A stretch of 62,836 nt of DNA from CAYRZF01 sp964428805 (GCA_964428805.1 CAYRZF010000003.1:1-62836); one strand, 5' to 3'. Positions 49,861-58,880 are shown, numbered from the stretch's first letter. The notes: generated by a model not told the origin, from the letters alone. Translations and numbers: made by a program.

Positions 49861-50667
49861 ATGCCGGCGGTGCGCGTGAGGGACATCAGGATCTACTACC
49901 AGGAGGCGGGGCAGGGTGACCCGCTGGTGCTCCTCATGGGCTGGGGCGGCGACCACACCGCCTGGGCGCTCCAGGTGCCGGCCTTTTCCCAGGAGTTCCG
50001 GTGCATCGCCCCGGACAACCGCGGAGCCGGCCAGACCGACCAGCCGGACATCCCGTACACGATCCGGATGCTGGCCGACGACACCGTGGGCCTCATGGAC
50101 GCCCTCCAGGTCCAGCGCGCCCACGTGGCCGGCCTGTCCTTGGGTGGGATGATCGCCCAGGAGATCGCCATCAACTATCCCGAGCGGGTACGCACCCTCG
50201 GACTCCACTCGACGCTGGCCCGAGTGGACCCGTTCGTTCGCGCCGTCGGCCAATCCCTGATCCGTACCCGAGCCGCTTTCGGTCGGGAGAAGTTCGTCCG
50301 CACCCTGCTGCCCTGGATCCTCAGTCCGCAGACCTACGCCGAGCGGCCCGAGGTCGTGGAGCTGATGGTGGAACGCCTGGTCGAGAACCCTCATCCCGCC
50401 ACCGTCACGGGGTTCACGCGACAGGCCGAGGCATGCTGGGCCCACGACGCGCTCGGGCGGCTCGGACAGATCCACTGCCCGACGCTGATCACCGTGGGGG
50501 CCGAGGACATTTTCGTGCCGCTCCGGTTCTCCCGGGTGCTCCAGGAGCGAATCCCCGGCGCCGAGCTACTGGTGATCGAGGGCGGCGGCCACGGTTATCT
50601 CTGGGAACAGCCCGAGGTCTTCAACGCCGCCTGCCTTGCCTTCCTCCACAAGCACCGCGCGGTGTGA
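49861..50667 (+). CDS. Alpha/beta-hydrolase fold protein
   Basis: 268 residues. Nucleophile S93 in GLSLGG (GxSxG), acid in TVGAEDIFVP and histidine in GGGHGYLWEQP form a complete catalytic triad; oxyanion-hole MGWGGDHTAW is present. The overall pattern resembles 3-oxoadipate enol-lactonase/haloperoxidase-type hydrolases. Substrate unknown. It ends the plus-strand block. Confidence 0.9.
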   Translation: MPAVRVRDIRIYYQEAGQGDPLVLLMGWGGDHTAWALQVPAFSQEFRCIAPDNRGAGQTDQPDIPYTIRMLADDTVGLMDALQVQRAHVAGLSLGGMIAQEIAINYPERVRTLGLHSTLARVDPFVRAVGQSLIRTRAAFGREKFVRTLLPWILSPQTYAERPEVVELMVERLVENPHPATVTGFTRQAEACWAHDALGRLGQIHCPTLITVGAEDIFVPLRFSRVLQERIPGAELLVIEGGGHGYLWEQPEVFNAACLAFLHKHRAV

Positions 50668-50796
50668 GGACACACCTTCACCCAGGACCGCCTGGGGATC
50701 CCTCAGCCGAGCGAAGTAGGGCAAGCCGTAGCGCCGTGCGAAGCGCAGGGAGCCGCAGCGCGCTGAGCGGCACAACGAAGTTGGGTTGCGAAGCCT

Positions 50797-50815
50797 ACCC
50801 CCCGTTTCGGGGGGA
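50797..50815. terminator. GC hairpin between convergent genes
   Basis: CCCCCCG-TTT-CGGGGGG, seven pairs with a 3-base loop. It lies between the convergent hydrolase and M23 peptidase genes and could stop transcription from both sides, although no T run follows. The surrounding 240 bases contain no gene. Confidence 0.4.
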
Positions 50816-50910
50816 TGGGGGGGCCAGCGGAGGCGCCCGAGCGAGCTACGGCAGTCTAGGCGAGCCCGTCTGAGCGAGCGAGGGAGCCCCGGGCGGAAAC
50901 GTTGGGATGG

Positions 50911-51795
50911 CTAGTCCCACAAGTAGCCGCGGGGGTTGACGGCCTGCCCCTTCACCAGAATCTCGTAGTGAAGGTGGGGCCCGGAGGTCCTGCCGGTGTT
51001 GCCCGTGAGGGCGATAACCTGGCCGCGCTCGACCCGCTGGCCCTGGGCCACGTGAATCTTCTGGAGGTGGCCGTAGAGGGACTTGATGTCGTTGCCGTGG
51101 TCGATAATCACCGTGTTGCCGTACTCGGCCTGGGAGCCGGCAAAGAAGACCGTGCCGGGGGCGGGGGCCTTCAAGGGCGTCCCGCGCTCGGCGCTGATGT
51201 CAATCCCGCCGTGGAACTCCGGCGCCCCCGTCCACGGAGACAGCCGCCGCCCGAACTCCGAATTCACCGCCCCGCGCACCGGCCACCGAGACGGAAGCGC
51301 CGCCAGCACCCGCCCGGCCTTGCCGATCAAGCCCTCCAGGGCTCGCAGACTCTGCCCCTCCTCGTTGACCGTGGCCGAGAGCAGGTCCAGCTCCCGGGAC
51401 ACCGCGACCCGGTCGCCAGGGAAGGCGGCGCGCACCGGCGCCCCGCCCCCGATCCCCGTCCCCTTCGGAGCCGGCCCCGCCTCAGGACCGAAAGGCTCCC
51501 AGATCTTGGCGTGCAGCACACGCCACGTGAAGATCTCCCCCCGAATCTCGGCAATACGGGTGTGGAAGGCTTCGATCAGGGCTTGCTGCTCGGCCGTCTG
51601 CCGCTGCAGCGCCGCCACCTGACCGAACTGCCGCTTCAGCGAGATGTAGTCACCGTAGATGGCCCCCAGCGTGCAGACCGCCAGCGCCAGGGCAGTCAGC
51701 CCGCCGTAGAGGACCCAACGAGGAAGGTTCAGGCGAAGGACCCGCGTGCCGTCGCCGTGGACGATCAGGAGGTTGAACCAGTGTGGCTGCCTCAT
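50911..51795 (-). CDS. M23 family metallopeptidase (murein hydrolase-like)
   Basis: 294 residues from the ATG at 51795. N-terminal membrane anchor (about 28-48), coiled coil (about 52-80), then a LytM domain with zinc ligands in FHGGIDISAERG (HxxxD) and SGPHLHYEI (HxH), and the catalytic-helper histidine in LYGHLQKIH. All four expected ligands and the catalytic site are intact, so it should cut peptidoglycan cross-links. Two bactofilin genes lie immediately upstream; bactofilin-M23 pairs are a known cell-shape module. Confidence 0.93.
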   Translation of the reverse strand: MRQPHWFNLLIVHGDGTRVLRLNLPRWVLYGGLTALALAVCTLGAIYGDYISLKRQFGQVAALQRQTAEQQALIEAFHTRIAEIRGEIFTWRVLHAKIWEPFGPEAGPAPKGTGIGGGAPVRAAFPGDRVAVSRELDLLSATVNEEGQSLRALEGLIGKAGRVLAALPSRWPVRGAVNSEFGRRLSPWTGAPEFHGGIDISAERGTPLKAPAPGTVFFAGSQAEYGNTVIIDHGNDIKSLYGHLQKIHVAQGQRVERGQVIALTGNTGRTSGPHLHYEILVKGQAVNPRGYLWD

Positions 51796-51897
51796 GGTCG
51801 TGCCTCGCGTTGCGGACCACGCCTCCCCTGAGCCGGACGGGGAGCCGCATTCCGGGTTCACTGCATCCCATCATATTCGATCCTGTCCCAAACTCCC

Positions 51898-52305
51898 TCA
51901 ACGTTTCAGCGGCACCACCGAGAAGTCGCGGGTGGTCTCGGCCGGCCTCGTCTTGGTCATCAGGCAGTGCCCCTCGAAGAGCACTCCCTCCTCCACGACG
52001 ATCACGGGGGCCTCCAGGTCACCGAACACCCGAGCCTTCCCCTTCAGCTCGATCCGCTCGGTGGCTTTCACATTCCCGACCAGTTCCCCGTCAATGATGG
52101 CCGTGCCGACCCGGACCGAGGCGTTCACTACCCCCCGCTCGCCGACGATCAGCGTGTCGGTGGAGGTGATCTCGCCCTTGAACTTCCCGTTCAGCATGAG
52201 GGTGCCGCTAAACGCGTACTTCCCCTCGATTTCGGAGCCCTCGTCAATAAACGCGGTCAGGTTTCCCCGCGGCGCCGACGGCTCGCGCTTTCGCTTCCAC
52301 CACAT
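51898..52305 (-). CDS. Bactofilin
   Basis: 135 residues, a beta-helix bactofilin: TAFIDEGSEIEGKYAFSGTLMLNGKFKGEITSTDTLIVGERGVVNASV with repeating turns of G-x-[VIL]-x-G. Short unstructured ends. Bactofilins polymerise without nucleotide into membrane-bound filaments that position cell-wall enzymes. It follows the second bactofilin by 18 bases and precedes the M23 peptidase. Confidence 0.9.
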   Translation of the reverse strand: MWWKRKREPSAPRGNLTAFIDEGSEIEGKYAFSGTLMLNGKFKGEITSTDTLIVGERGVVNASVRVGTAIIDGELVGNVKATERIELKGKARVFGDLEAPVIVVEEGVLFEGHCLMTKTRPAETTRDFSVVPLKR

Positions 52306-52323
52306 GGGATCACCCCGTCGTCG

Positions 52324-52779
52324 CTATCCCAACTTCGGCTGACTGACCCGCTTCTCGTCCACGAGGTATACGGGGCGCGGCTCCTTCTGGCTTTCCCGAT
52401 CCTTGATCTTGATGACGTTCCCGTTGAAGAAGCCCCCCTTCGAGATCACGAGGGAATCAGTCTCGATGTTGCCGCTGGCGCGACCGGTGGCAGCGATCTC
52501 CACGTTCCCCGTGGCCACCATGTTGCCCTCGTACTGACCCATGATGATGGCATCCACGGTCCTCACGTCGGCGCTTACCACTCCCTTCTGCCCGATCACG
52601 AGCTTGCCGCCCACGTTCAGTTCGCCCCCGACCTCGCACTCGATCTGGATCGAGTCGGCGATCTCGAACTTCCCCTCCATCTTGGCCTGGTTGCCGACGA
52701 TGGTGAGGAGGGTGGGGGGCTGGCCGTTTTCTGGTTTCTGCGGGTTACCGGTTCGTTGCGCGCTACTCCGTCCGAACAT
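52324..52779 (-). CDS. Bactofilin, second copy
   Basis: 151 residues from the ATG at 52779, which has a very strong AAAGGAGG site. The beta-helix core (about 30-120) shows IVGNQAKMEGKFEIADSIQIECEVGGELNVGGKLVIGQKG. It differs enough from its neighbour (different ends, longer C-terminus) that the two could form a hetero-polymer. First gene of the bactofilin-bactofilin-M23 operon. Confidence 0.9.
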   Translation of the reverse strand: MFGRSSAQRTGNPQKPENGQPPTLLTIVGNQAKMEGKFEIADSIQIECEVGGELNVGGKLVIGQKGVVSADVRTVDAIIMGQYEGNMVATGNVEIAATGRASGNIETDSLVISKGGFFNGNVIKIKDRESQKEPRPVYLVDEKRVSQPKLG

Positions 52780-52883
52780 CGGGACCTCCTTTAATTGGGA
52801 CAGACGGGACATCCCCTGCGGGAAGCAACCACACGCAGAGGCAGCAGGCTCGACGCCTTCATCCAGGAAGGTAAAGCTAGGAT

Positions 52884-52912
52884 TTTTTAGCATCGTTCAC
52901 CGAAGGTGTCAA
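52884..52912 (-). promoter_or_regulatory. Sigma70-type promoter of the bactofilin operon
   Basis: Minus strand TTGACA (52907-52912), 17-base spacer, TAAAAA (52884-52889); about 98 bases of leader before the first bactofilin ATG. Confidence 0.55.
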
Positions 52913-53132
52913 CCCCGTAGTTCGGGGGTCGGGATTCCAATCGGTAGAGGCACCAAATCGTGGAACGGCCCGTGAGCTGCCGGGGGGAGACCAGCTGCAC
53001 TTCGCTCCGATGCGGGCGCTCGGCGCGGTGCAGAGGGTGATCTTTGTCCACGGTCTTGTTACACACCGCACATTCGTGGCCGAACGGTGGTTGAACCAAG
53101 CTCGGGGGGTCACATTTATGCTCCCGGCTCAT
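52887..53132 (-). CDS. Possible small Cys/His-rich protein, 81 residues
   Basis: An ATG at 53132 opens an 81-codon frame starting MSREHKCDPPSLVQPPFGHE, then CAVCNKTVDKDHPLHRAERPH, and ending in cysteine. The CxxC followed by H-x-x-x-H could bind zinc. There is no strong ribosome-binding site and the promoter of the bactofilin operon overlaps its 3' end. It could be a real small gene or a chance frame. Confidence 0.3.
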   Translation of the reverse strand: MSREHKCDPPSLVQPPFGHECAVCNKTVDKDHPLHRAERPHRSEVQLVSPRQLTGRSTIWCLYRLESRPPNYGVDTFGERC

Positions 53133-53469
53133 GGCCTGCAGTAAGTTCTTCTTCCACGGCGTCCCCACGGCTCACCGCCCCTTCGAGGACCTCAAAGACG
53201 TCCAGCAGCCTCCCTGCAAGCAACTGACATGCCAGCACGCGGATTTCAGGGGCGGAACCCACCAGAATGCGCCGCTAAAATCGAGAAGTTACCGCGTGTC
53301 CAGGGGGATCTGGGAGTGAGGCTAACCGTGGCGGAAAGTCTGAAGGCGCGCGTCAGGTGGGCGAAATCTCAACAGGTTGTCAGGAAGCTGACGCGGGGGA
53401 GGGATTGGCGTCTTCAGCGCGAGTTAGGGCGCGACGCCCGCAGGTGAGCACCGCTAAGATGGCCATTTC
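53133..53469. other. Intergenic region, no convincing gene
   Basis: About 340 bases upstream of the aminotransferase promoter. A 72-codon plus-strand frame (53229-53447) is open but has no supporting motif or ribosome-binding site. Confidence 0.4.
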
Positions 53470-53499
53470 TTGACAGTTCTCCGAGGCGAAGCGTATGAT
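53470..53499 (+). promoter_or_regulatory. Sigma70-type promoter of the alaC-hom-thrC genes
   Basis: TTGACA (53470-53475), 18-base spacer, TATGAT (53494-53499); predicted start about 16 bases before the ATG, with GGTGAG as ribosome-binding site. Confidence 0.6.
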
Positions 53500-53521
53500 C
53501 GAGCGTCACAGGTGAGCCCCC

Positions 53522-54855
53522 ATGATGGATGAGTTCTACCGGATTAAGCGCCTCCCTCCCTATGTCTTCGCTATCGTCAACGACCTCAAGACCAAGGCCC
53601 GGGCGCGGGGAGAAGACATCATCGACCTGGGAATGGGGAACCCGGACCAAGGGACCCCGAAGCACATCGTGGCGAAGCTCGTCGAGGCGGCCCACAATCC
53701 CCGGAACCACCGGTACTCGGCGTCCAGAGGAATCACCCGGCTTCGAGTGGCCATCACCAAATGGTACCGGGACCGCTACGGGGTGGAGCTCGATCCCGAG
53801 ACCGAGGCGATCGCCACCATCGGAGCGAAGGAAGGGCTCTCGCATCTGGCGCTGGCCGTCCTCCAGCCCGGCGATGGGGTCCTGGTGCCGAATCCCACCT
53901 ACCCGATTCATTCCTACTCGGTCGTCATCGCGGACGGGGATCTCCGCTCGGTCCCCTTGGTGCCCGGCGGCGATTTCTTCGCGCGGCTCGAGGAAGCGGC
54001 CCGGCTGTCCTGGCCCAAGGCGAAGCTCCTGATCCTCTCCTTCCCCCACAACCCGACGACGCTCTGCGTCGAGCGCAGCTTCTTCGAGAAGGTGGTGGCC
54101 TTCGCCAAGGAGCACCACCTCATGGTGGTGCACGACTTCGCCTACGCCGACCTCACGTTCGATGGGTACCGCGCCCCTTCCTTCCTGGAGGTGCCCGGAG
54201 CCAAGGACCTCGGCGTCGAGCTCTTCTCGCTGACGAAGTCCTACAACATGGCGGGCTGGCGGCTGGCCTTCGCCTGCGGCAACCGGCAGATGATCCACGC
54301 GCTGGCGCGGATCAAGTCGTACCTGGACTACGGAGTGTTTCAGCCCATCCAGATTGCCGGGATCATCGCGCTGGAGGGGGATCAAGCCTGCGTGGGGGAG
54401 ATCACCGAAGTTTACCGGAAGCGCCGCGACGTCCTGGTGGACGGCCTGAACAAGCAGGGGTGGTCGATCCCCAAGCCGAAGGGTACCATGTTCGTCTGGG
54501 CGCCCATTCCAGAGCCGTTCCGCTCCCTGGGATCCCTGGNNNNNNNNNNNNNNNNNNNNNNNNNNNNNNNNNNNNNNNNNNNNNNNNNNNNNNNNNNNNN
54601 NNNNNNNNNNNNNNNNNNNNNNNNNNNNNNNNNNNNNNNACCATGTTCGTCTGGGCGCCCATTCCAGAGCCGTTCCGCTCCCTGGGATCCCTGGAGTTCG
54701 CCAAGCTCCTGATCCAGGAGGCCAAGGTCGCCGTCTCCCCCGGCGTCGGATTCGGCGAGTACGGCGAGGGGTACGTGCGGTTCGCCCTGGTCGAGAACGA
54801 GCAGCGGATCCGGCAGGCCCTCCGGGGGTTCAAGACCCTCTCCACCCACGCCTAA
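53522..54855 (+). CDS. alaC: Alanine-synthesising aminotransferase (AlaC-like, class I)
   Basis: After removing the 155 artefactual gap bases the gene is 393 codons (392 residues) in one frame. PLP lysine in SLTKSYNMAGWR; IIDLGMGNPDQGTP, PNPTYPIHSYS, SFPHNPTT and YVRFALVENEQRIRQALRG are class I aminotransferase marks. The closest family by eye is AlaC/LL-DAP-aminotransferase-like (glutamate-pyruvate). It precedes hom and thrC by 65 bases, so a link to amino-acid synthesis from aspartate or alanine is likely. Confidence 0.9.
54540..54639. other. Scaffold gap of 100 N inside the aminotransferase gene
   Basis: Exactly 100 N between identical 55-base stretches (54485-54539 and 54640-54694). Collapsing it makes the aminotransferase a single open frame. 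Confidence 0.92.
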
Positions 54856-54920
54856 ACCCCTCCCCCCGGGTGGGTTGCGCCGGCCGGGTACCCGTGCCGG
54901 AGGCACGGAGCGATAGTCCT

Positions 54921-56243
54921 ATGAGCGCGAGATCTGACCCCGTCGTGAGAGTCGGCCTCCTGGGCCTGGGCACCGTCGGCAGCGGTGTCGTCAAAATCCT
55001 CAACACGCACCGCGCGGAGCTGGAAGAGCGCGCAGGCTGCCAGCTCGTTCTCCACTCAGTGGCCGATCAGGACCTCACGCGCCCGCGCGAAGGGCTCGAC
55101 CTCAGGAGCCTGCCGATGGTGGGGGACGTCGCGCGTGTCCTGGACGACCCCGCCGTTCAGATCGTGATCGAGCTCCTAGGCGGCCTGGAGCCGGCCCGGA
55201 CCTTCATCCTTCGCGCCTTGTCTGCCGGCAAGCACGTGGTGACCGCCAACAAGGCGCTCCTCGCCCATCACGGGGGCGAGTTGTTCGAAGAGGCGCGGCA
55301 GCACGGAGTCATGTTCGGGTTCGAGGCCGCCGTGGCGGGTGGCATTCCGCTGATCCGTTCCATCAAAGAAGGGCTGGCAGCCAACCGCATCCTGTCCGTC
55401 CACGGCATCGTCAACGGTACCTCCAACTACATTCTCACCAAGATGACCGACGAGGGACGCGACTTCGCCGAGGTCCTCAAGGAGGCCCAGGCCAAGGGCT
55501 ATGCCGAGGCAGACCCCACGCTCGACGTCGAGGGGCTGGACTCCGCGCACAAGCTCCAGATCCTGGCGACCCTGGCCTTCCGGACTTCGGTGGACCTCAA
55601 GGACATCTACACGGAGGGGATCACGGCCGTGACCCGGCAGGACATCGCGTATGCGGCCGAACTCGGGTACCGAATCAAGCTCCTCGCCATTGCGAAGGTC
55701 TCCGACGGCCGCCTGGAGATCAGAGTGCACCCGACCATGATACCGGCAACGTCCCCGCTGGCAGCGGTATCGGGCGTGTTCAACGCCATCTTCATCACCG
55801 GCGACGCAGTCGGGGACCTGATGTTCTACGGGCGGGGCGCGGGCCAGATGCCAACGGCGTCCGCCGTGTGGAGCGACACGCTCGAGATCGCGCGGAGCCT
55901 GGCCCACGGGGCCTCGGCGCATTCGGTGGAACTTCCCTCCGTGGCCGCGCGCCCGCTCCCCCTCCGGCCCATGGAGGAGATCCGGTGTGCGTATTACCTC
56001 CGCGTCATGGCGTTGGACCGACCGGGCGTGCTCTCTCAGGTGGCGGGAATCCTCGGCCAGCACGACATCTCCATCACCTCGGTGCTCCAGAAGGGACGCG
56101 CGGCCGCCGAAGCCGTGCCGGTGGTCATGATGACCCACGAGGCCCGCGAGCTCGGCATGCGTCACGCCCTGGCGGCCATCGACAGGCTGCCGGTGGTCGC
56201 TGGAAAGACGGTCTCGATTCGTGTCGAGGGTGGAGACCTTTGA
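54921..56243 (+). CDS. hom: Homoserine dehydrogenase
   Basis: 440 residues from the ATG at 54921 (GGAG 10 bases upstream). NAD-binding GLLGLGTVGSGVV (12-24), VTANKALLAHHGG, and the substrate block VNGTSNYILTKMTDEGRDFAEVLKEAQAKGYAEADP are typical. A C-terminal ACT domain (about 365-440, YYLRVMALDRPGVLSQVAGIL) suggests feedback control by threonine. Third step from aspartate to threonine/methionine. Overlaps thrC by TGATG. Confidence 0.96.
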   Translation: MSARSDPVVRVGLLGLGTVGSGVVKILNTHRAELEERAGCQLVLHSVADQDLTRPREGLDLRSLPMVGDVARVLDDPAVQIVIELLGGLEPARTFILRALSAGKHVVTANKALLAHHGGELFEEARQHGVMFGFEAAVAGGIPLIRSIKEGLAANRILSVHGIVNGTSNYILTKMTDEGRDFAEVLKEAQAKGYAEADPTLDVEGLDSAHKLQILATLAFRTSVDLKDIYTEGITAVTRQDIAYAAELGYRIKLLAIAKVSDGRLEIRVHPTMIPATSPLAAVSGVFNAIFITGDAVGDLMFYGRGAGQMPTASAVWSDTLEIARSLAHGASAHSVELPSVAARPLPLRPMEEIRCAYYLRVMALDRPGVLSQVAGILGQHDISITSVLQKGRAAAEAVPVVMMTHEARELGMRHALAAIDRLPVVAGKTVSIRVEGGDL

Positions 56244-57298
56244 TGAGCTGGCCCGGCGTGATCGAGCGATACCGCGAGTTCCTGCCTGTGTCCGAGCTGA
56301 CGCCGGTGGTGACCCTCCTGGAGGGTGACACCCCGCTCCTCCCCGCCCCGCGCCTCGCGGAGGCCGCGGACCCACACCTCCACATCTATCTGAAGTGCGA
56401 GGGATTCAACCCCACGGGCTCGTTCAAGGACCGTGGCATGACGATGGCGATCTCGAAAGCGCTCGAGGCGGGCTCCCGGGCGGTGATCTGCGCCTCCACG
56501 GGCAACACCTCGGCGTCGGCGGCAGCTTATGCGGCCCGCGCGGGGATCAAAGCGGTGGTGATGGTGCCGCGGGGGGCGGTGGCGATCGGCAAACTATCCC
56601 AGGCCGCCATCCACGGGGCCACGGTCCTCATGGTGGATGGCTCCTTCGACCAGGCGCTCGCCCTCGTCACCGAGATCGCGGACACTCATCCGGTGACGCT
56701 CGTCAACTCGCTCAACCCGTTTCGGTTGGAGGGGCAGAAGACTGCGGCCTTCGAGGTCGTGGACCAGCTCGGCCGCGCCCCCGACTACCACCTGATCCCG
56801 GTGGGGAACGCCGGCAACATCACCGCCTACTGGCGCGGCTATCGCGAGTACCACCGGGCGGGGCGCGCGAAGGAGTTGCCGCGGATGGTGGGCTTCCAGG
56901 CCGCCGGCGCCGCGCCCATCTACGAGAACCGTGTGATCCCCGAGCCGAAGACCATCGCGACCGCCATCCGTATCGGCAACCCCGCGAACTGGGGGCCGGC
57001 GGTGGAGGCGATGAAGGACTCCGGCGGCTGGATCGAGACTGTCACCGACGAGGAGATCCTGCGCGCCTACCGGCTGCTGGCTCGGGAGGAAGGCATCTTC
57101 ATGGAGCCGGCCTCGGCGGCGGCCGTCGCCGGCCTCATGAAAATGGCCAAGGCGGGACGCTTCGAGCCCGGCGCGACCCTGGTCCTGACCCTCACGGGTC
57201 ACGGCCTCAAGGATCCGGACACGGCCCTCGAATCAGCTTCCCGTCCCATCTCGGTCCCGGCCCGCCTCGACGCCGTCCTCGCCCAGCTCGGCCTCTGA
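56243..57298 (+). CDS. thrC: Threonine synthase
   Basis: 351 residues from the ATG at 56243. PLP lysine K62 in FNPTGSFKDRGMT; the short form begins with the TPLLPAPRL stretch. It makes threonine from O-phosphohomoserine. Its start overlaps the hom stop, but thrB (homoserine kinase) is not adjacent and must lie elsewhere. The upstream in-frame part of the frame overlaps hom and is not coding. Confidence 0.95.
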   Translation: MSWPGVIERYREFLPVSELTPVVTLLEGDTPLLPAPRLAEAADPHLHIYLKCEGFNPTGSFKDRGMTMAISKALEAGSRAVICASTGNTSASAAAYAARAGIKAVVMVPRGAVAIGKLSQAAIHGATVLMVDGSFDQALALVTEIADTHPVTLVNSLNPFRLEGQKTAAFEVVDQLGRAPDYHLIPVGNAGNITAYWRGYREYHRAGRAKELPRMVGFQAAGAAPIYENRVIPEPKTIATAIRIGNPANWGPAVEAMKDSGGWIETVTDEEILRAYRLLAREEGIFMEPASAAAVAGLMKMAKAGRFEPGATLVLTLTGHGLKDPDTALESASRPISVPARLDAVLAQLGL

Positions 57299-57309
57299 GC
57301 CATTCCCGA

Positions 57310-58314
57310 GTGCTGACGCGCTCTCAGGCGGGCCGTGTCCTCCTCGGGATCACGCTGAGCGCTGGACTCCTGTACCTCGTCCTCCGCAACATCTCACCGG
57401 CAGAGATTCTCGCCCACCTCAGGCGGACCCACTGGGGGTGGCTCGGGCTCTCGGGGGCCTGCAACCTCGCCATGCTCTGGGCCCGCGGCTTTCGCTGGCG
57501 CCTGCTCTTCTACCCCGCGTCGCAGGCGGGCTGGCCACTCGTGTCGGCGACCACGATCGGCTTCATGGCCAACAACCTCCTCCCCCTTCGAATCGGCGAA
57601 CTGGTGCGCGGGTATCTCGCGGCGCGCAGCGGCGGCGGTTCCTTCTGGACTGCGATGGCCACCCTCGCCGTGGAGCGAGTGCTGGACATGCTTTCGATTC
57701 TCCTCCTCCTAGGGGGCGTCGTCCTCGTGGTACCGGTACCGCCGTGGCTTCAGGCCGGCGCGCTGACGCTCCTCGCTCTCGACCTCCTGGCGATGGGCTT
57801 GCTGATTTTTCTTGCGCTGGAGCGAGGAGCAGCGGCGGGCTGGACCACCCGGATCCCCCGCTTCGGAGAGACGCTCAGGCGCTGGCTCACCCTGTTCTCC
57901 ATCGGGCTCCGGAGCCTCCGCCCGGGTCCCCACCTGGTGCCACTTGTCGGGTGGACCGTACTGATCTGGCTCCTGAACGCCGCGGCGGTCTGGGCGGCCC
58001 TCCGGTCGGCCGGGCTGGCGCTTCCCGTCTCCGCGTCGCTGACCGTGCTGGCCTTCGCCGGCATCGGGGTGTCGATCCCCTCGGCCCCCGGGTTCGTGGG
58101 CACGCTGCAGTTCTTCATCGTTCAGGCCCTGGCCATCTTCGGCGTCACGGGCGCAGAGGCCGTCAGCGTGTCGCTCCTCTACCACGCGGCCGGCTTCATC
58201 CCGATCACGCTCCTCGGCTGGGCTCTCCTGATAACCCAGGGAGTCTCCCTCTGGGAGGCCTCGCGAGAAGCCCGGGCCCAGGCGACCCGACCGCAAGGGT
58301 CGGGTGCCCGCTGA
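57310..58314 (+). CDS. Lysylphosphatidylglycerol synthetase-like/UPF0104 membrane flippase family protein
   Basis: 334 residues from a GTG at 57310, about eight hydrophobic helices. GFMANNLLPLRIGELVRGYLAAR and ERVLDMLSILLLLGG, plus the later SIPSAPGFVGTLQFFIVQAL, are characteristic of the LPG_synthase_TM (UPF0104) family, associated with lipid-linked glycan or lipid export. The GNAT-like catalytic domain of true MprF enzymes is absent. An overlapping longer frame (from 56395) is spurious. It follows thrC after 11 bases. Confidence 0.88.
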   Translation: MLTRSQAGRVLLGITLSAGLLYLVLRNISPAEILAHLRRTHWGWLGLSGACNLAMLWARGFRWRLLFYPASQAGWPLVSATTIGFMANNLLPLRIGELVRGYLAARSGGGSFWTAMATLAVERVLDMLSILLLLGGVVLVVPVPPWLQAGALTLLALDLLAMGLLIFLALERGAAAGWTTRIPRFGETLRRWLTLFSIGLRSLRPGPHLVPLVGWTVLIWLLNAAAVWAALRSAGLALPVSASLTVLAFAGIGVSIPSAPGFVGTLQFFIVQALAIFGVTGAEAVSVSLLYHAAGFIPITLLGWALLITQGVSLWEASREARAQATRPQGSGAR

Positions 58315-58379
58315 GGAATCCTCTCCCCCCCTGTAAACACTCCCCTACCTGCCGCCGTCCAATCGGGTAAGCAGTCACA

Positions 58380-58385
58380 TATAAC
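58380..58385 (+). promoter_or_regulatory. -10 element before the charged repeat protein
   Basis: TATAAC 18 bases before the ATG, with a strong AGGAGG site between them; no clear -35. Confidence 0.3.
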
Positions 58386-58402
58386 CAAGAGGAGGAAGAT
58401 CC

Positions 58403-58765
58403 ATGAAAGCGGTGACGGCAATGGTGGCAGGCGGGGCCCTGGTCGTGGCCCTGTGGGCCCCCGCGGCGGGGGCGCAGGAGATTAAGAACGACCTGAAGGA
58501 CATCAAGGAGGACCGTCAGGAGATCCGCGAGGACACGCGGGAGATCCGTCAGGATCGCCGAGAGCTCTACCAGGACCGGCGGGAGCTCCGGAAGGACCTC
58601 AAGGCCGGCAACAAGGAAGAGGTTAAGGAAGATCTCGCCGAAATCCGAAAGGATCGCAAGGAGCTCCGCGAAGACCTGAAGGATCGCCGGGACGACGTCC
58701 GAGACCTCCGCCACGATCGGCGGGATCTGCGGCGCGACGTCCGCCACAAGAGGACGAGCAAGTAG
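58403..58765 (+). CDS. Exported highly charged heptad-repeat protein
   Basis: 120 residues: signal peptide (VTAMVAGGALVVALWAPAAGA) and then almost only D, E, K, R, L, I. Heptads follow closely: DLKDIKE, DRQEIRE, DTREIRQ, DRRELYQ, DRRELRK, then a break at AGNKEEVK and again AEIRKDR, KELREDL, RDLRHDR, RDLRRDV. It should form a long helix or coiled coil in the periplasm, acidic and basic residues balancing one another. No enzyme motif. AGAGGAGGAAG is a strong site for its ATG. Confidence 0.75.
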   Translation: MKAVTAMVAGGALVVALWAPAAGAQEIKNDLKDIKEDRQEIREDTREIRQDRRELYQDRRELRKDLKAGNKEEVKEDLAEIRKDRKELREDLKDRRDDVRDLRHDRRDLRRDVRHKRTSK

Positions 58766-58781
58766 GGCGAGGCCCCTCGAA

Positions 58782-58833
58782 CCCCCTCACCCTGCCCTCT
58801 CCCCCGGCGGGGGAGAGGATAAAGGCGAGGGGG
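58782..58833. repeat. Intergenic palindromic repeat, copy 4
   Basis: CCCCCTCACCCTGCCCTCTC, CCCCGGCGGGG tip, GAGAGGATAAAGGCGAGGGG. Lies just after the charged protein and before the ECF sigma gene. Confidence 0.88.
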
Positions 58834-58880
58834 AGGCAAGGGCCGGTATGGGAAGATGAACCGAAGAGGACGATGCCGGG

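Noticed and set aside
50668..50910. Region with repeated GCGAGC/GCGAAG words as a possible CRISPR or tandem repeat
   Set aside because: Repeats are imperfect, unevenly spaced and too short; only the GC hairpin at 50797-50815 is a defined structure.
53229..53447. 72-codon plus-strand frame before the aminotransferase
   Set aside because: No motif, no ribosome-binding site, basic composition typical of random high-GC frames.
56395..58314. 639-codon frame running through thrC into the flippase-like gene
   Set aside because: The upstream part is a shadow of thrC; the flippase begins at GTG 57310.
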